Assembly (NCBI RefSeq): GCF_038433135.1
Contig: NZ_JBCDMV010000026.1
Location: 22,731-86,730 of the forward strand
Direction of reading: 5' to 3'
Source: Luteococcus sp038433135
Lineage (GTDB): Bacteria > Actinomycetota > Actinomycetes > Propionibacteriales > Propionibacteriaceae
DNA length: 64,000 bases
Each line of letters opens with the position of its first letter. Positions within the stretch are counted from its first letter, which is position 1. The position numbers were made by a program, and so were the translations under genes. The notes beneath the pieces are model-generated. The model was not told where the DNA came from. It searched no databases and worked only from the letters and a program-made list of their open reading frames with translations. Shown here piece by piece: positions 33,637-42,956 of this stretch.

Positions 33637-34446
33637 ATGGACACGTTGCGCGAGGCGCTGGGCACCGAGTTTCTGCTGCAGGCGGCTGATCGGCTGGCCC
33701 CGGGGTGGGGGATCAGTCATCCGGACCTGGGCTTGCTGAGGTCGGTCGACGATTTCCGGCGGGCATCGCGGACGGGCGATGTGATGGCCCGTGATGATGT
33801 GCTGATCGCGTTGGCGAGGCTGGCTCATGCGGAGGGCGAGAACTGTCCGGAGGCGGCGGCGGTGTTGTGCGAGTTGTTGATTCCGGGGACGTTGGCGAAG
33901 CTTCGTCGGCATCGTCCGGGGTCGTTGTCGATGTCGGCGTTGTGTGATGTGGCGGCGCAGCATCTGTGGATGGGGGCGCGGACCTTTGAGTGGCGGTCGC
34001 GCCGCAAGGTGGCGGCCTCGATCCAGTGGCAGGTGCGTCGGGCGACGTTCGCGGATCTGGGGATCCAGGCGAAGGACCGTGGCGATCGGACGTGGGCGAA
34101 CACGCAGCCAATGGACGACCAGGTGCTGGAGGGCCTGATGGTCGACGACGCCAGCACTGAGCCGTGGGTGGAGCCGGCGGAGGAGCTGTCGGCGGTTTTG
34201 CAGCAGGCGGCGCGGGCTGGGGCAGTGACGCCGGATGATGCGGCGCTGTTGCGGCTGGTGGTGTCGGTGGGCCATGAGGTGCCGACCCGGAGGGTGGGCG
34301 TGCACGGTTTGATGTCGCGGCAGGCGTCGGCGGTGGTCGCGCAGCAGCTGGGGATCTCGCCGAGTTCAGCGCGGCGTCGGGTGGGGCGAGTGCTGGGCCG
34401 GTTGCAGGACGCGAACCGGCAGGGTCTGTTCCTGGACGTGGCATGA
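33637..34446 (+). CDS. Sigma/HTH-like protein at the head of the T4SS operon
   Basis: A 269-residue protein. Its C-terminal 50 residues form a helix-turn-helix (ASAVVAQQLGISPSSARRRVGRVLGRL) like sigma region 4. The middle (LCDVAAQHLWMGARTFEWRSRRKVAASIQWQVRR) might correspond to a region 2-like helix bundle. No firm family name. Three ATGs are in frame (33607, 33631, 33637); I chose 33637, spaced 6 bases after AGGGAG. It overlaps the next gene by 4 bases and is preceded by the inverted repeat and shared motif, so it is probably an autogenous regulator of transfer genes. Confidence 0.65.
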   Translation: MDTLREALGTEFLLQAADRLAPGWGISHPDLGLLRSVDDFRRASRTGDVMARDDVLIALARLAHAEGENCPEAAAVLCELLIPGTLAKLRRHRPGSLSMSALCDVAAQHLWMGARTFEWRSRRKVAASIQWQVRRATFADLGIQAKDRGDRTWANTQPMDDQVLEGLMVDDASTEPWVEPAEELSAVLQQAARAGAVTPDDAALLRLVVSVGHEVPTRRVGVHGLMSRQASAVVAQQLGISPSSARRRVGRVLGRLQDANRQGLFLDVA

Positions 34447-35312
34447 GCACCGACCAGCCGGTGGCGAGTTGGGTCGACGTGACCACACCACCAGTTTCGA
34501 TGTCCGTGATGGCGCCGAGCGTGGCGGAGTTGCGCCGCGCCTGGGATGCCGTCAGCCAGGGCCGCTATGCCAACCCCGAACCCATCCAGCCGCAGCCAGC
34601 CACTTCGGCCATGGCTGTGTCGGCGCTGGATGGCGAGGAGCCCTCGGTGTCGGCGTGGCGACCGGCTGAGGAGTTGGTTGTGGTGGTGGGTGCGCATGCG
34701 CAGGCGGGCGCGTCGACGGTGGCCTTGGCGGTGGCGCAGGCCGATCCGTGCGCGAGGCTGCTCGAGATCAGCCTGCCGGCCGGCTCGGGGTTGGCCGGTG
34801 CCGGGTCGGCGGAGTTGGGGGAGTTGTCGTCGTGGGTGCGCTCGCAGCGCGACGGGGTGGTGATCGAACGTCCGGCCACCGGCGAGGCGGGTGATCCGTT
34901 GCCGCTGGATCGGGTGGTGCGGCGCACGGTGTTGGATGCCGGCGTCCATCCGTGTGCGTCGGGGCCCGGGTGGGTTGCGGCGACGGTTGCCGCCGCGGAG
35001 GTGGTCGTGGTGGTGGCGGCCGGGACGGTGCCGGGCATCCGCCGCCTCGAGGTGGCGGTCGACGAGCTGGGGCCGGATCGTTGCGTCGCGGTCGTGCGGG
35101 CGGTGTCGGGTGGTCGGTTGCCGCGTCAGGTGCGCGCAGCGATGGGGCCGGTTCTGCAGCGGCTGGTCGACGAGCACCGGTGGGCGGTGATGCCGTGCGA
35201 TGGCCGGTTGTTGGTGACGGGGTTGTCTCCGGCGCCGTTGTCGAAGTCAGTGGTCTCGGCCGGGCACACCGTGCTCGGCCTGCTGAGCGAATGCGAGAAG
35301 GGGACGAAGTGA
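34443..35312 (+). CDS. Degenerate ParA/CpaE-like protein of the T4SS operon
   Basis: A 289-residue protein. Residues 80-280 resemble a MinD/ParA fold: VVVVGAHAQAGASTVALAVAQA (a P-loop without Lys), RLLEISLPAGSGLAG, RRTVLDAGVHPC, then EVVVVVAAGTVPGIRRLEVAVDEL. The N-terminal 75 residues are Pro/Ala-rich and disordered. Like the CpaE-like protein of the Tad operon it lacks the signature lysines, so it is more likely a positioning or scaffold protein than an ATPase. ATGA overlap upstream and one-base overlap downstream. Confidence 0.7.
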   Translation: MSTDQPVASWVDVTTPPVSMSVMAPSVAELRRAWDAVSQGRYANPEPIQPQPATSAMAVSALDGEEPSVSAWRPAEELVVVVGAHAQAGASTVALAVAQADPCARLLEISLPAGSGLAGAGSAELGELSSWVRSQRDGVVIERPATGEAGDPLPLDRVVRRTVLDAGVHPCASGPGWVAATVAAAEVVVVVAAGTVPGIRRLEVAVDELGPDRCVAVVRAVSGGRLPRQVRAAMGPVLQRLVDEHRWAVMPCDGRLLVTGLSPAPLSKSVVSAGHTVLGLLSECEKGTK

Positions 35313-35635
35313 TGCTCGACGTGGGATTGGTGCTGTTGGAGATCTGCCCGCTGGCGCCGCCTGGGGCGCAGAAGTATGCCGACCAGCTCACCGGCTATGT
35401 GCTGTGGGCGGTGTTGGCGATGTTCGTGGTCGGGGTGGTGGTCTCGATCGGCGCGATCGTGGCGGGTCGCATCTTCTCGATGCCGCATGCCAGCAAGGCC
35501 GGTGTGGTGGGCGTGGCGGTGGTCTTCCTGGCCGCGATCGCCTACCTGGTGCTGCCGTCGCTGATTTCGAGCATCACCGGTAGCGGCTGCATCGCCGACG
35601 CACCCGGCGCACCAGCGGCCAGCCAGGAGCCGTGA
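35312..35635 (+). CDS. VirB2/TrbC-like small membrane protein (DUF6112-like)
   Basis: A 107-residue protein with a short N-terminal part (EICPLAPPGAQKYADQLTGY), two membrane helices (about 28-53 and 65-88) and a Ser/Pro/Ala tail. Position and two-helix topology fit the VirB2-like subunit family next to SCO6880/VirB4 genes in actinobacterial conjugation operons. ATG 35312 is the last base of the preceding stop. Confidence 0.68.
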   Translation: MLDVGLVLLEICPLAPPGAQKYADQLTGYVLWAVLAMFVVGVVVSIGAIVAGRIFSMPHASKAGVVGVAVVFLAAIAYLVLPSLISSITGSGCIADAPGAPAASQEP

Positions 35636-35636
35636 C

Positions 35637-36428
35637 ATGACCGGCGACCAGCCCCAGGCGTGGAGCCGCCGCCGGTTGTGGGCGCTGTTGGCCGGGCTGT
35701 GCGTGGTCGGGGTGGCGCTGCTGGTCGGCTTGGGTTTCGCGATCCGCACGGCCGTCGTCCACGCCACCCGCACCACCTCCCTTGCCTCGACGGCCCGCCC
35801 GGCTGAGGGGCGGGTGGATCGGGATGCGCTGTTGGCCGCGCCGATGCTGCAGGTGGCGCCGGCGGATGCGTTGGGTGGTGCTCCGGCGGTGGAGCCCGCG
35901 CCGGCGTTGACGGTGCCGAACTCGACCCGGACGGGTCCGGCGCGGGTGGTGACGGGTTTTCCGCGCACGCCGGCCGGTGCGGTGGGGCAGTTGGCGGCGA
36001 TCGAGCAGACGGTGCTGTCCGAGATGGACGTGGCCCGCGCGGGCGAGGTGCATCGGGCATGGGTCGTCCCGGGTGCTGTTCCGGTCGAACAGTGGCCGTT
36101 GGTGCGGCACGTCCAGTCCTTCCTGGGCTCGGCGGGGATGACGGGACGCCTGGAGGCTGGGGCGCGGGTGACGGTGGATCCGGTGGCCGCGCAGGTCAAG
36201 GGCACCGATGGTGCGGACTGGGTGGTGGCGTGTGTGTTGGTGGACGTGCGGGCGCTGGTGCGGGTCGAGTCGCGGATGGCCTACGGCTACTGCGAGGCCA
36301 TGGCCTGGCGCGGGGGCCGGTGGATGGTGGCCTCGCCTCGTGCGGCTGCGGTGGCCCCGTCGACCTGGCCGGGTACCGAGTTGGCGGCGCGGGCCGGGTG
36401 GCGCACCTGGCACGTCGCGGGGGAGTAA
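35637..36428 (+). CDS. VirB8/TcpC-like conjugation protein
   Basis: A 263-residue protein with one N-terminal transmembrane helix (LWALLAGLCVVGVALLVGLGFAI, about 14-36), a flexible Pro-rich region, and a soluble outer domain (about 120-260) with the alternating strands of an NTF2-like fold (VDPVAAQVKGTDGADWVVACVLVDV, YGYCEAMAWRGGRWMVA). This is the plan of VirB8/TcpC channel proteins. It starts one base after the previous stop. Confidence 0.72.
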   Translation: MTGDQPQAWSRRRLWALLAGLCVVGVALLVGLGFAIRTAVVHATRTTSLASTARPAEGRVDRDALLAAPMLQVAPADALGGAPAVEPAPALTVPNSTRTGPARVVTGFPRTPAGAVGQLAAIEQTVLSEMDVARAGEVHRAWVVPGAVPVEQWPLVRHVQSFLGSAGMTGRLEAGARVTVDPVAAQVKGTDGADWVVACVLVDVRALVRVESRMAYGYCEAMAWRGGRWMVASPRAAAVAPSTWPGTELAARAGWRTWHVAGE

Positions 36429-36435
36429 CCGGGCG

Positions 36436-38001
36436 ATGCTGTGGGATCCGTTCGGGGCGTTGGCCGATCGTGCGTCGAAGGTGGTGGTCGACGGGTGGAC
36501 GGCGATGATGCTGAGCCTGTGGCAGGCCGGGCTGTGGCTGTTGCGGGTGGTGTTGAAGTTCGAGGCCGCGCTGCTCACCCCGGACGTGACGGAGCAGGGG
36601 CCGGCGCAGTTGGCCTACCGCTCCACGTTCTGGATGGCCGGGGCGTTGGCGGTGCTGATGGGTTTGGTGCAGCTGTTCGTCGTGCTGGCCCGACGCGACG
36701 GCAAGTCGTTGGGGCGGCTGGTAGTCGGGACGGGCCAGTTCTGCATGGTGTGGGTGGCTTGGTTGAGCTACGGAGCGCTGGTGGTCTCGGCCTGTGGCGG
36801 GTTGAACCAGGCGTTGATGAAGAGCTTGTTGTCGATCGATGCGTGGGATGCGTGGCAGCCGCTCAAGCCGTTGTCGGGCCAGGACGTCAGTGACGCCGTG
36901 CTGGCGACCGTGCTGGGGCTGATGGGTTTGTTCTTGTGGATCGCGGCGATCGCGCACTTCGTGATCCTGCTGGCCCGGGCCGGCGGGTTGTTGGTGCTGG
37001 CCGCGACCGCGCCGATCTCGGCGGCGGGTCTGTTGTCCGAGGTGGGACGCCCGTGGTTCTGGAAGTCACTGCGTTGGTTCCACGCCGCCGCGCTGGCACC
37101 GGTGCTGATGACCTTGACGATGGGCCTGGGGGTGCAGATGTCCAACGGCGTCGCACTGGGGTTGGCGACCGGGCCGGAGTCAGCGATCGGGACGGCGGTG
37201 CCGGGGGTGTTCATGATCCTGGTCTCGGCGGTGGCGCCGGTGGCGTTGTTCAAGTTGTTGGCCTTCGTCGACCCGGGCACCAACTCCGGTGCCGCGGTGC
37301 GCGCAGGCCTGGCCGGGGTGGGCGGCATCTCCGGCCTGCTCGGCGGTCTCGGCTCTGGTCTGGGCGGCAAAGCGTCCGGGACGAGTGCCTCCGAGACCGA
37401 TGAGCACGGACGCTCCGCCGGCGAGCAGGCCTCCCAGGCCGCGACGGCGGCTCGGTTCCAGAACGCCACACCCCCGGCCAACCAAGCACCGGCCGGCGGG
37501 CCGTCGGCGACTGCCGCCGACGGCGGCACCGCTGCGGCGGGTGGTTCTGCAACCGCAGGGGGTGCGGCGGGGGTGTTGGGTGTGGCTGCGGCGATTGGTG
37601 CGGCCGCGGCGACGGGCCTGCGGACGATGGCCCACCTGGGTGGGGCAGGGTCGGCACTGTTCAGCGATGCCACCAACCAGCTCGGGGTGGGGCACAACAC
37701 CTACCAGCCCGACTTCACCCGCACCCCCGGACAGGGCAGTGGTGCTGCGCCGGAGGGCTTGGCCGAGGCCGACGCCGATGCCGCCAACGGCAACGACGGC
37801 ACCCTGCCGACCCCGTCCAGCCCGCCCCCGACGCTCGACGAACCGACCGTCCAGCCGCTGCCACCCCAGCACCCCATGCGACCACCGGCACCCCACCAGG
37901 GGGCGGGACAGCGGCCAGCCGCACCACGTCCCGGCACCGCTCCGACCCCGGGCCAACAAGACCCTAAGCCGGGCGCGACGGATGAAGGAGGCAGGTCGTG
38001 A
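36436..38001 (+). CDS. VirB6/TrbL-like polytopic membrane protein
   Basis: A 521-residue protein. Residues 1-300 hold about six to seven membrane helices (e.g. TFWMAGALAVLMGLVQLFVVLA, AVLATVLGLMGLFLWIAAIAHFVILLA, VFMILVSAVAPVALFKLLAF) and residues 310-521 a Gly/Ala/Pro-rich, probably cytoplasmic tail. This architecture fits the VirB6/TrbL inner channel family. ATG 36436 follows the previous stop by 7 bases; the end overlaps the SCO6880 gene by 4 bases. Confidence 0.78.
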   Translation: MLWDPFGALADRASKVVVDGWTAMMLSLWQAGLWLLRVVLKFEAALLTPDVTEQGPAQLAYRSTFWMAGALAVLMGLVQLFVVLARRDGKSLGRLVVGTGQFCMVWVAWLSYGALVVSACGGLNQALMKSLLSIDAWDAWQPLKPLSGQDVSDAVLATVLGLMGLFLWIAAIAHFVILLARAGGLLVLAATAPISAAGLLSEVGRPWFWKSLRWFHAAALAPVLMTLTMGLGVQMSNGVALGLATGPESAIGTAVPGVFMILVSAVAPVALFKLLAFVDPGTNSGAAVRAGLAGVGGISGLLGGLGSGLGGKASGTSASETDEHGRSAGEQASQAATAARFQNATPPANQAPAGGPSATAADGGTAAAGGSATAGGAAGVLGVAAAIGAAAATGLRTMAHLGGAGSALFSDATNQLGVGHNTYQPDFTRTPGQGSGAAPEGLAEADADAANGNDGTLPTPSSPPPTLDEPTVQPLPPQHPMRPPAPHQGAGQRPAAPRPGTAPTPGQQDPKPGATDEGGRS

Positions 38002-39500
38002 CGATCTACAGCGACTACACGCGGGACCGGATTGGGTGGTTCTTCGGGCTACGCGCCTGGCAGCTGGCGGCCGTGTCGGTGTCGACGCTGCCGGTCTTCT
38101 GGGCCATCCAGCGCCAGGCGTGGCTGTCGATGCTGCTGTTCAGCCTGGTGTGGGCGGTGGTGGTGCTGGTGACGGCGGTGCAGGTGAAGGGCCGTCCGAT
38201 GCTGGGCTGGTTGTGGGCATTGACGTGTTTCACCGTGGGCGCCGCCACGGGGGCGCGTCGGTTCACCGCCCGCGCCGCCCAGGGCAAGGCCACCAACCCG
38301 GAACAGGTCGATCTGCCGGGGGTGTTGGCGGGGGTGGAGATCCACGACGGCCCACCGACCGGGGCGGCGGCACGGCGGGTGGCGTTGGTGCAGAACCACG
38401 CGGCCCGCACCTGGGCGGTGACCTGTGCGGTGACCCATCCCGGGATCGGGATGAGCGACGTCGACGAACGATCCCGGCGGGCCGCTGGACTGTCGAGCCT
38501 GATCGATGCGACGGCGCGGGCGGAGTTGGCCGACGAGCTGATCGTGCAGGTCCGCACCGTGCCCGATGACGGGGCGGAACGCTCGATCTGGGTGGAGCAG
38601 CACCGCCGCCCCACCACGCAGGGACTGTCGCGTCAGGTCAATGATGACCTGCATCGCTCGTTGTCCAGGGCGAGCGTGCGCACCGAGGCGTTCGTCACTG
38701 TCGTCGTGCCCGAAACCCGGCTGGCCAGGGCGGCACGGCACTCCGGTGGTGGGTTGGCCGGTCGGGCGCGGGTGCTGGGCAGTGTGATGGCCGAGGTCGA
38801 GGCGGCGCTGCGGGGCGGGTTGGGCATGACGCAGGTGTCGTGGCTCACCTCGCCGGAGTTGGCGCTGGCCTGTCGCAGTGGCTTCGCGCCGGGCGACCGG
38901 GCCGGGATCGTCCAGGCCCTGGCCGAGCACCAGCACGACCCAAGGGTGGAGGCGGGTGTGCCGTGGGCGATGGCCGGCCCGTCGGGGGCAGAGGCGACGG
39001 GGCGGCACTACTCCCACGATGCGTGGAACTCGATCAGCGCGACGGTGATGCTGCCCGCCAACGGGGCGGCGTTGGGGGCGTTGGCGCCGGTGCTGACCCC
39101 GGACGAGGCGGGGGAGCGGCGCTCGTACATGGTGTGCTTCCCGATCCTGACCCAGCAGCGCGCCGAACGGCACAGCGACTCGGCTGAGTTCGCTGCCGAC
39201 ATGGGCGGTGAGCTGCGCCGCCGCGCGGGGGTGAAGGCAAAGGCCCGTCACCGCAACGACGCCGCCAAAGCACATGGCGTCGACGAGAAACTGGCCCGCG
39301 GCGCCGCGCTGATGCGCCCGTATGCCGTGTGCACCGTCACCGCGCCCAAGACCGTCGCGATCGCCGACTACGGACGACGACTCGACGCGTCCATCCGCCG
39401 TGCCGGGTTCGCGCCGCTGCGCCTTGACCTGGCCCAGGACGCCGGCTTCCTGGCCTCCACCATCCCGCTTGGCCTCGGCCTGACCAGGACGGTGAACTGA
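37998..39500 (+). CDS. SCO6880-family conjugation protein
   Basis: A 500-residue protein with two N-terminal membrane helices (about 22-65) and a large soluble domain, matching the SCO6880 family (PrgI-like N-terminus, VirB4 N-domain-like body) that is paired with VirB4 ATPases in actinobacterial T4SS. It starts at GTG 37998 within the VirB6-like stop and ends one base into the VirB4 start. No Walker motifs are seen, as expected: the ATPase is the next gene. Confidence 0.85.
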   Translation: MTIYSDYTRDRIGWFFGLRAWQLAAVSVSTLPVFWAIQRQAWLSMLLFSLVWAVVVLVTAVQVKGRPMLGWLWALTCFTVGAATGARRFTARAAQGKATNPEQVDLPGVLAGVEIHDGPPTGAAARRVALVQNHAARTWAVTCAVTHPGIGMSDVDERSRRAAGLSSLIDATARAELADELIVQVRTVPDDGAERSIWVEQHRRPTTQGLSRQVNDDLHRSLSRASVRTEAFVTVVVPETRLARAARHSGGGLAGRARVLGSVMAEVEAALRGGLGMTQVSWLTSPELALACRSGFAPGDRAGIVQALAEHQHDPRVEAGVPWAMAGPSGAEATGRHYSHDAWNSISATVMLPANGAALGALAPVLTPDEAGERRSYMVCFPILTQQRAERHSDSAEFAADMGGELRRRAGVKAKARHRNDAAKAHGVDEKLARGAALMRPYAVCTVTAPKTVAIADYGRRLDASIRRAGFAPLRLDLAQDAGFLASTIPLGLGLTRTVN

Positions 39501-41005
39501 TGCCCACCCGCACCGGACGCGACGTCGCCCACCTGCTGGCCGACTTCGGCCACGACCTGCCCACCCCACCCTCGCCACCAGTCCGTGGCAGGGAAGGCAG
39601 GTTGTTCCACCACGCCCCAGCACGCGGTGCGTTCCGGCGGGGCCGCGGCTGGGCACCGTCCGGGGCGCCGGTGGCGGCGTGGCGGATGACTTCCGACCAG
39701 GTCGGGGTGTGGTGGCCGTTCATCGCCACCCCCGGCCTGCCACCCACCGGCGCGCAGATGGGCATCGACCAGCTCTCCGGCGGCTCCTTCTACGCCGACC
39801 CACTCGGTTGGGTCCTCGACGACCAGATCCCCGTCACCAACCCCAACGTGATGGTCTGGGGTAAACCCGGACGCGGCAAGTCCGGCACCACCAAGGCCTT
39901 CCTGCTGCGCATGATGGACTTCGGCTACCGAGCTCTCATCCTGGGCGACCCCAAGGACGAGTACGAAGCCTTGTGCCACGCCCTGGGCGTCGAACCCTTC
40001 GCCATCGGCCGCGGTCTCGCGACCCGTATCAACCCCCTCGACCTCGGCCCGCTGGCCGACGGCTGGGAACGGCTTAGCCGGGCGGAGGCGCAGCGCCGTT
40101 CCGCGCTGGTCTTCAGCCGCTGGCTCACCCTCGTGCGCGGGCTGGTCGGGTCACAGAAGGTGGGGGAGCAGCGCGTCCCCTTCGGCCCCTCCGACGAGGT
40201 AGTCGTCAAGACCGTCCTGGCGCACCTGTCCGGCTACCGCGACGCCGCCACACGATTGACCGAACCCACCATTCCGCAGCTGTGGCGAGCCCTCGACGAA
40301 CCCACCGACGAGCTGGTCGCCGCGTGCCGCTACCGCGACCGGCGCCACTTCCTCGACGAAACCCGCCTGCTGCGCGACGCCCTGGGCCAACTCGTCTCCG
40401 GCGCCCTGGCCGGGCTGTTCGACGACCACACCAGCATCCACGTCGACTGGCGCGCCCCCATCCAGTCCCTGTCGCTGTCCCGCCTCGAACCCTTCGGCGA
40501 CGAAGCCGTCGGCATCGCTCTGACCTGCCTCAACTCCTGGGGACGCGCCATGCGCGAAGTCGCCGACCCCGGAGACCTGCGCATCGTCGTGCGCGACGAA
40601 GCCTGGAAACAGCTACGACTGGGCCCCGACGCGGTCAACAGCTTCGACGCCGACCTGCGCTTCTCCCGCCGCGACGGCGACATCCAATGGGCCGTCATGC
40701 ACAAACCCTCCGACCTGCTCTCGGCCGGAGACCACGGATCCCAGGCCACCACCATCGCCAAGGACCTCCTGCACCTGGCCGACATCAAGATCCTCCACGG
40801 ACAGGACCGCGCTGTGGCGACCGAACTCGAACACCTCCTCGGCCTGGGCCCCATCGCGCAGGACGTCATCACCACCTGGGCCATGCAAGGCAAAGGCCGA
40901 GCGCTCTGGCAGGTCGGAGACCAGCTCTACAAGGTCCAGACCTACCTCCACCCGCTTGAGGAACGCCTCACCTTCACGAACGACGCCATCGCCACGGCAG
41001 GCTGA
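39500..41005 (+). CDS. VirB4/TraC-type conjugation ATPase
   Basis: A 501-residue ATPase energising the T4SS. Walker A is MVWGKPGRGKSGTTKAFLLR near residue 120, followed by ALILGDPKDEYEALC. Walker B is LRIVVRDEAWKQLRLG near residue 360. The C-terminal ALWQVGDQLYKVQTYLHPLE is typical. The usual VirB4 N-terminal domain is short here because it is carried by the upstream SCO6880 protein. It ends two bases before the wall hydrolase. Confidence 0.92.
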   Translation: MPTRTGRDVAHLLADFGHDLPTPPSPPVRGREGRLFHHAPARGAFRRGRGWAPSGAPVAAWRMTSDQVGVWWPFIATPGLPPTGAQMGIDQLSGGSFYADPLGWVLDDQIPVTNPNVMVWGKPGRGKSGTTKAFLLRMMDFGYRALILGDPKDEYEALCHALGVEPFAIGRGLATRINPLDLGPLADGWERLSRAEAQRRSALVFSRWLTLVRGLVGSQKVGEQRVPFGPSDEVVVKTVLAHLSGYRDAATRLTEPTIPQLWRALDEPTDELVAACRYRDRRHFLDETRLLRDALGQLVSGALAGLFDDHTSIHVDWRAPIQSLSLSRLEPFGDEAVGIALTCLNSWGRAMREVADPGDLRIVVRDEAWKQLRLGPDAVNSFDADLRFSRRDGDIQWAVMHKPSDLLSAGDHGSQATTIAKDLLHLADIKILHGQDRAVATELEHLLGLGPIAQDVITTWAMQGKGRALWQVGDQLYKVQTYLHPLEERLTFTNDAIATAG

Positions 41006-41007
41006 CC

Positions 41008-42534
41008 ATGACCAAACTCCTCGCCACCCTCGCCGCCCTCATCACGGTGCTGCTGGCCGTGCCCATCGCCTGCGCCGCACTCGTCACCACGGGCAGCGCC
41101 GCAACAGAACCCGAGACGGTCACGGACCCGGCCTGTCTGCAGGCCGCGCCGGCGGCGGGGCAGTGGCGCGCGCCGTTCACCACTGGGTACGCGATCACGT
41201 CGCGGTTCGGGATGCGACTGCACCCCGTCCGGCGGGTGTGGAAGCTGCACAACGGCGTTGACCTCGTCGCCCCACCCGGCACCCCCGTGGTCGCGGCGGC
41301 CGGTGGCACCGTCACCACCGCCAGCCCCCATCCGGCGTGGGGCAACCACGTCGTCATCCAGCACACGGGCGGCATCAGCACCCTGTATGCCCACCTCGCC
41401 ACCATCAAGGGCGGGATCAAGCCCGGCAGTCGCGTGGCCGCCGGGCAGGCGCTGGGGGTACAGGGCTCCACCGGCTACTCGACCGGCGCGCACCTGCACT
41501 TCACCGTCACCGTCAACGGCACTGACATCGACCCCCAACCCTTCATGACCAGCCACGGCGCCCCACTCGACGGCCACCCCACCACCACAACACCCGCCCG
41601 CCCCACGGCAGGGACCGTCGAGGGCGGTGTCGGGTTCGACCTGCCCCAACCGACCGTGCGACAGGACTCCCTGCACAACCCAGCCCTGCCGATCCCCGCA
41701 GACGTGGAGAAGCTCTACAAGGATGCAGCGGCCAAGTACGGCCTGCCGTGGACGCTGCTGGCCGGTATCGGTATGGAGGAGACTGCCCACGGCCGCAACA
41801 CCGCCACGAGCTCCGCCGGGGCACAAGGGTTGATGCAGTTCATGCCCGCCACCTTCGCCCACTACGGCGTCGACGGGAACGGCGACGGACGAACCGTCAT
41901 CACCGACCCGGCCGACAGCATCCACTCCGCCGCCAACTACCTCGTAGCCTCCGGCGCCCTCAAAGGCCCCGACGGGATCCGCCGCGCCCTGTTCGCCTAC
42001 AACCACGCCGACTGGTACGTCGGCGACGTCCTCCACTACGCCCACACCTACGGCGGCGGCACCGTCACCGGCACCACCACCAACTGCGACCCAGGGATCG
42101 AAACACCCCTCGGACCCGGCGCCGATTCACTACCCGCCGGTCAGTCTGGCCGTGTACTGGCTTGGGCGAAGACGAAACTCGGCGGCCCCTACATCATGGG
42201 CGCGGCAGGGCCCACCGCCTACGACTGCTCCAGCTTCGTCCAAGCCGCCTACCGCACCGCCGGGATCACCCTGCCCCGCACCGCCGGCGACCAACGCAAC
42301 TGGCTCGCCACCGGCCACGGCCGGCGCATCCAACCCGGCCACGAGAAGCCCGGCGACCTCATCTTCATCAACAGCTACCTCGGCCCCACCCGCATCGGCC
42401 ACGTCGCCCTCGTCTGGAGCCCCGAGACCAAAGAGACCATCGAAGCCGCCAGCAGCAGCCGGGGGATCGTCATAGGGGACTACCGGAACTGGACCAGCAA
42501 ACAGATCTTCGAGATCTGGCGGGTCAGCGGCTGA
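41008..42534 (+). CDS. Three-enzyme peptidoglycan hydrolase (M23 + lytic transglycosylase + NlpC/P60), VirB1-like
   Basis: A 508-residue secreted or membrane-anchored protein that should open the wall for the transfer channel. A signal or anchor helix lies at 1-32. The M23 endopeptidase (about 50-180) has RFGMRLHP, HNGVDLVAPPGTPVVAA and HLHF. The lytic transglycosylase (about 225-345) has Glu in GIGMEETAHGRN and SSAGAQGLMQFMPATF. The NlpC/P60 domain (about 378-505) has Cys in TAYDCSSFVQAAYR and His in RIGHVALVW. All three active sites look intact. It is the last gene of the T4SS operon. Confidence 0.93.
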   Translation: MTKLLATLAALITVLLAVPIACAALVTTGSAATEPETVTDPACLQAAPAAGQWRAPFTTGYAITSRFGMRLHPVRRVWKLHNGVDLVAPPGTPVVAAAGGTVTTASPHPAWGNHVVIQHTGGISTLYAHLATIKGGIKPGSRVAAGQALGVQGSTGYSTGAHLHFTVTVNGTDIDPQPFMTSHGAPLDGHPTTTTPARPTAGTVEGGVGFDLPQPTVRQDSLHNPALPIPADVEKLYKDAAAKYGLPWTLLAGIGMEETAHGRNTATSSAGAQGLMQFMPATFAHYGVDGNGDGRTVITDPADSIHSAANYLVASGALKGPDGIRRALFAYNHADWYVGDVLHYAHTYGGGTVTGTTTNCDPGIETPLGPGADSLPAGQSGRVLAWAKTKLGGPYIMGAAGPTAYDCSSFVQAAYRTAGITLPRTAGDQRNWLATGHGRRIQPGHEKPGDLIFINSYLGPTRIGHVALVWSPETKETIEAASSSRGIVIGDYRNWTSKQIFEIWRVSG

Positions 42535-42778
42535 TGGTTTGCCGCTGCCGAACAGCGGCAATCCAACACCGTATCCGCCTAGTACGAGGAAAGCTCTGGA
42601 CCGGAGGATCAGGGCCTTGCGCGAGCGTAAGCATCCGACTTTGCATATGTGCGCGTGTGGGATGACGTCAAATGGTTCCCATCGGGCGCCCACTCGTGGA
42701 CAGTCGCCCACCGGTGACGCGCTGCGCGCGTGCGCGTAGGTTGCTCCGTAACCAGTGAAAGCTCTCGAAAGGCAGCAC

Positions 42779-42895
42779 ATGTCCCGACGTCCCGAGGTCG
42801 TTTGCCTCTGTGGCTACATCGGGGACTCGACGCGGGGAGAGATCGAGTACGCCCGTTCGAAGGGCAAGCCTGTCTTGTTCACAGGGCAGCGCTGA
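42779..42895 (+). pseudogene. C-terminal remnant of a DUF4406/deoxyribosyltransferase-like protein
   Basis: A 38-codon ORF (AAAGG site before ATG 42779). Its middle, GYIGDSTRGEIEYARSKGKP, is the conserved C-terminal motif of nucleoside 2-deoxyribosyltransferase-like/DUF4406 proteins (G-Y-I-G-x-S-T-x-x-E-I-x-Y-A), which normally have about 100 or more residues before it. None of that is present upstream. It is a truncated relic, or possibly a translated micro-protein. Confidence 0.6.
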
Positions 42896-42956
42896 CAACA
42901 TCCGAACAGATCACACCGACGCCGTGGCTGGTTCGACGGATTCGTCGCTCTGACAT

